DNA of 6,261 nucleotides from an uncultured Gaiellaceae bacterium (GTDB lineage Bacteria > Actinomycetota > Thermoleophilia > Gaiellales > Gaiellaceae), in contig CATPAS010000046.1 in the NCBI GenBank assembly GCA_955652075.1, positions 1 through 6,261 on the forward strand, read 5' to 3'. Each line of letters starts with the position of its first letter. The stretch's first letter is position 1. This document shows positions 5,711 through 6,261 of the stretch, one piece after another. The position numbers were made by a program, and so were the translations under genes. The notes beneath the pieces were generated by a model. It saw only the letters and a list, made by a program, of their open reading frames with translations, was not told the origin of the DNA and made no database searches.

Positions 5711-6261
5711 ATGGTTCTACGTTGTCTGACGATTGCCGGATCGGATTCCGGTGGCGGCGCCGGCATCCAGGCCGACCTGAAGGCGTTCGCGGCCGCGGGC
5801 TGCTACGGCATGAGTACGATCGTGTCTCTCACCGCGCAGAACACGACCGGCGTGACGGCCGTGCACGAGCTACCGGCGGATTTCGTTCGCGCCCAACTCG
5901 ACGCCGTCTACGACGACATCGGCGTGGACGCCGCGAAGACGGGCATGCTCTTCTCGCGCGCCTTGATCGAGGCCGTCGCGGATTTTCTCGCTGGGCGAAA
6001 CGTTCCGCTGGTCGTCGATCCGGTAATGATCGCCAGCTCCGGGGCGTCGTTGCTGCAGGAAGACGCGGTGGAGACGCTCGTGTCACGGCTCTTCCCGCTC
6101 GCGACCGTCGTGACGCCGAACCTTCACGAGGCCGAGGCGCTTGCGGGCGGCGGTTCGCGCCGCGAGCTGGCCGAGCGCATCCACGAGCTCGGCGCTCCCG
6201 CGGTCGTCGTGACGGGCGGGCACGGCGACGAGGCCGTGGATCATCTGTTCGACGGCGAGCA
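5711..6261 (+). CDS. thiD: ThiD: hydroxymethylpyrimidine/phosphomethylpyrimidine kinase (cut by window end)
   Basis: ThiD phosphorylates HMP to HMP-P and then HMP-PP, the pyrimidine half of thiamine, in the cytoplasm. The visible 183 residues are about two thirds of a usual 260-270-residue protein; the frame is open to the right edge. The N-terminus LTIAGSDSGGGAGIQADLK (6-24) is the family's substrate-binding signature and fixes the ATG at 5711, which sits four bases after AGGGAG (5701-5706). Other ribokinase-fold landmarks are SLTAQNTTGV (39-48), KTGML (76-80), VVDPVM (101-106) and TPNLHEAEAL (135-144). The loop VTGGHG (167-172) corresponds to the usual KGGH motif but has T168 where lysine is common. 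A fusion to ThiE or a TenA-like domain beyond the window cannot be judged. The preceding TPP aptamer independently supports the thiamine role. Confidence 0.95.
   Translation, partial: MVLRCLTIAGSDSGGGAGIQADLKAFAAAGCYGMSTIVSLTAQNTTGVTAVHELPADFVRAQLDAVYDDIGVDAAKTGMLFSRALIEAVADFLAGRNVPLVVDPVMIASSGASLLQEDAVETLVSRLFPLATVVTPNLHEAEALAGGGSRRELAERIHELGAPAVVVTGGHGDEAVDHLFDGE

Noticed and set aside
5617..5766. N-terminal extension of the helicase to an ATG at 5766
   Set aside because: These 50 codons are the reverse complement of the TPP aptamer and the start of thiD, have no helicase character, and would make the protein longer than the family norm. The ATG at 5616 gives 747 residues.
1..6261. CRISPR array, tRNA, rRNA, insertion sequence or phage attachment site
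   Set aside because: No regularly spaced repeats, cloverleaf, rRNA segment, transposase or terminal inverted repeats were seen on either strand.

Overview
This is a 6.26 kb stretch of high-GC bacterial chromosome holding four protein genes: a two-gene non-homologous end-joining (NHEJ) operon (Ku, then an all-in-one LigD) on the + strand, a large SF2 DNA-repair helicase of the MrfA/SftH family on the - strand facing it, and the first two thirds of thiD on the + strand behind a TPP riboswitch. High G/C at third codon positions, TAnnnT-type -10 candidates, weak or absent Shine-Dalgarno sites before Ku and the helicase, and the general look of the Ku and LigD proteins suggest an actinobacterium, perhaps of the Thermoleophilia type. 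That placement is an inference from memory of family sequences, not from a search.

Layout. Positions 1-193 contain no recognisable gene but are dense in inverted and direct repeats and hold a candidate Ku promoter. Ku runs 194-997 and LigD 999-3341, one base apart, clearly one transcript. A 31-bp gap with a weak GC hairpin separates LigD from the convergent helicase (start at 5616, stop at 3373-3375). The helicase and thiD then diverge across only 94 bp (5617-5710), most of which is the TPP aptamer, so the promoters of both genes must overlap each other or the neighbouring coding sequence. thiD begins at 5711 and runs off the right edge.

How the genes work together. Ku binds broken DNA ends and recruits LigD, whose 3'-phosphoesterase, ligase and polymerase/primase domains clean, fill and seal the break. 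The helicase belongs to the family of Bacillus MrfA (repair of mitomycin C damage) and mycobacterial SftH, a 3'-to-5' ssDNA translocase/helicase, so positions 194-5616 form a compact DNA-damage repair island. thiD (HMP/HMP-P kinase, thiamine biosynthesis) is functionally unrelated; its aptamer directly overlaps its ribosome binding site, a compact arrangement for translational control by thiamine pyrophosphate.

I find no mobile element, CRISPR array, tRNA or rRNA, and no evidence for a wholly new system. The points most worth a second look are the very compact riboswitch and divergent promoter region, and the repeat-rich leader ahead of Ku.
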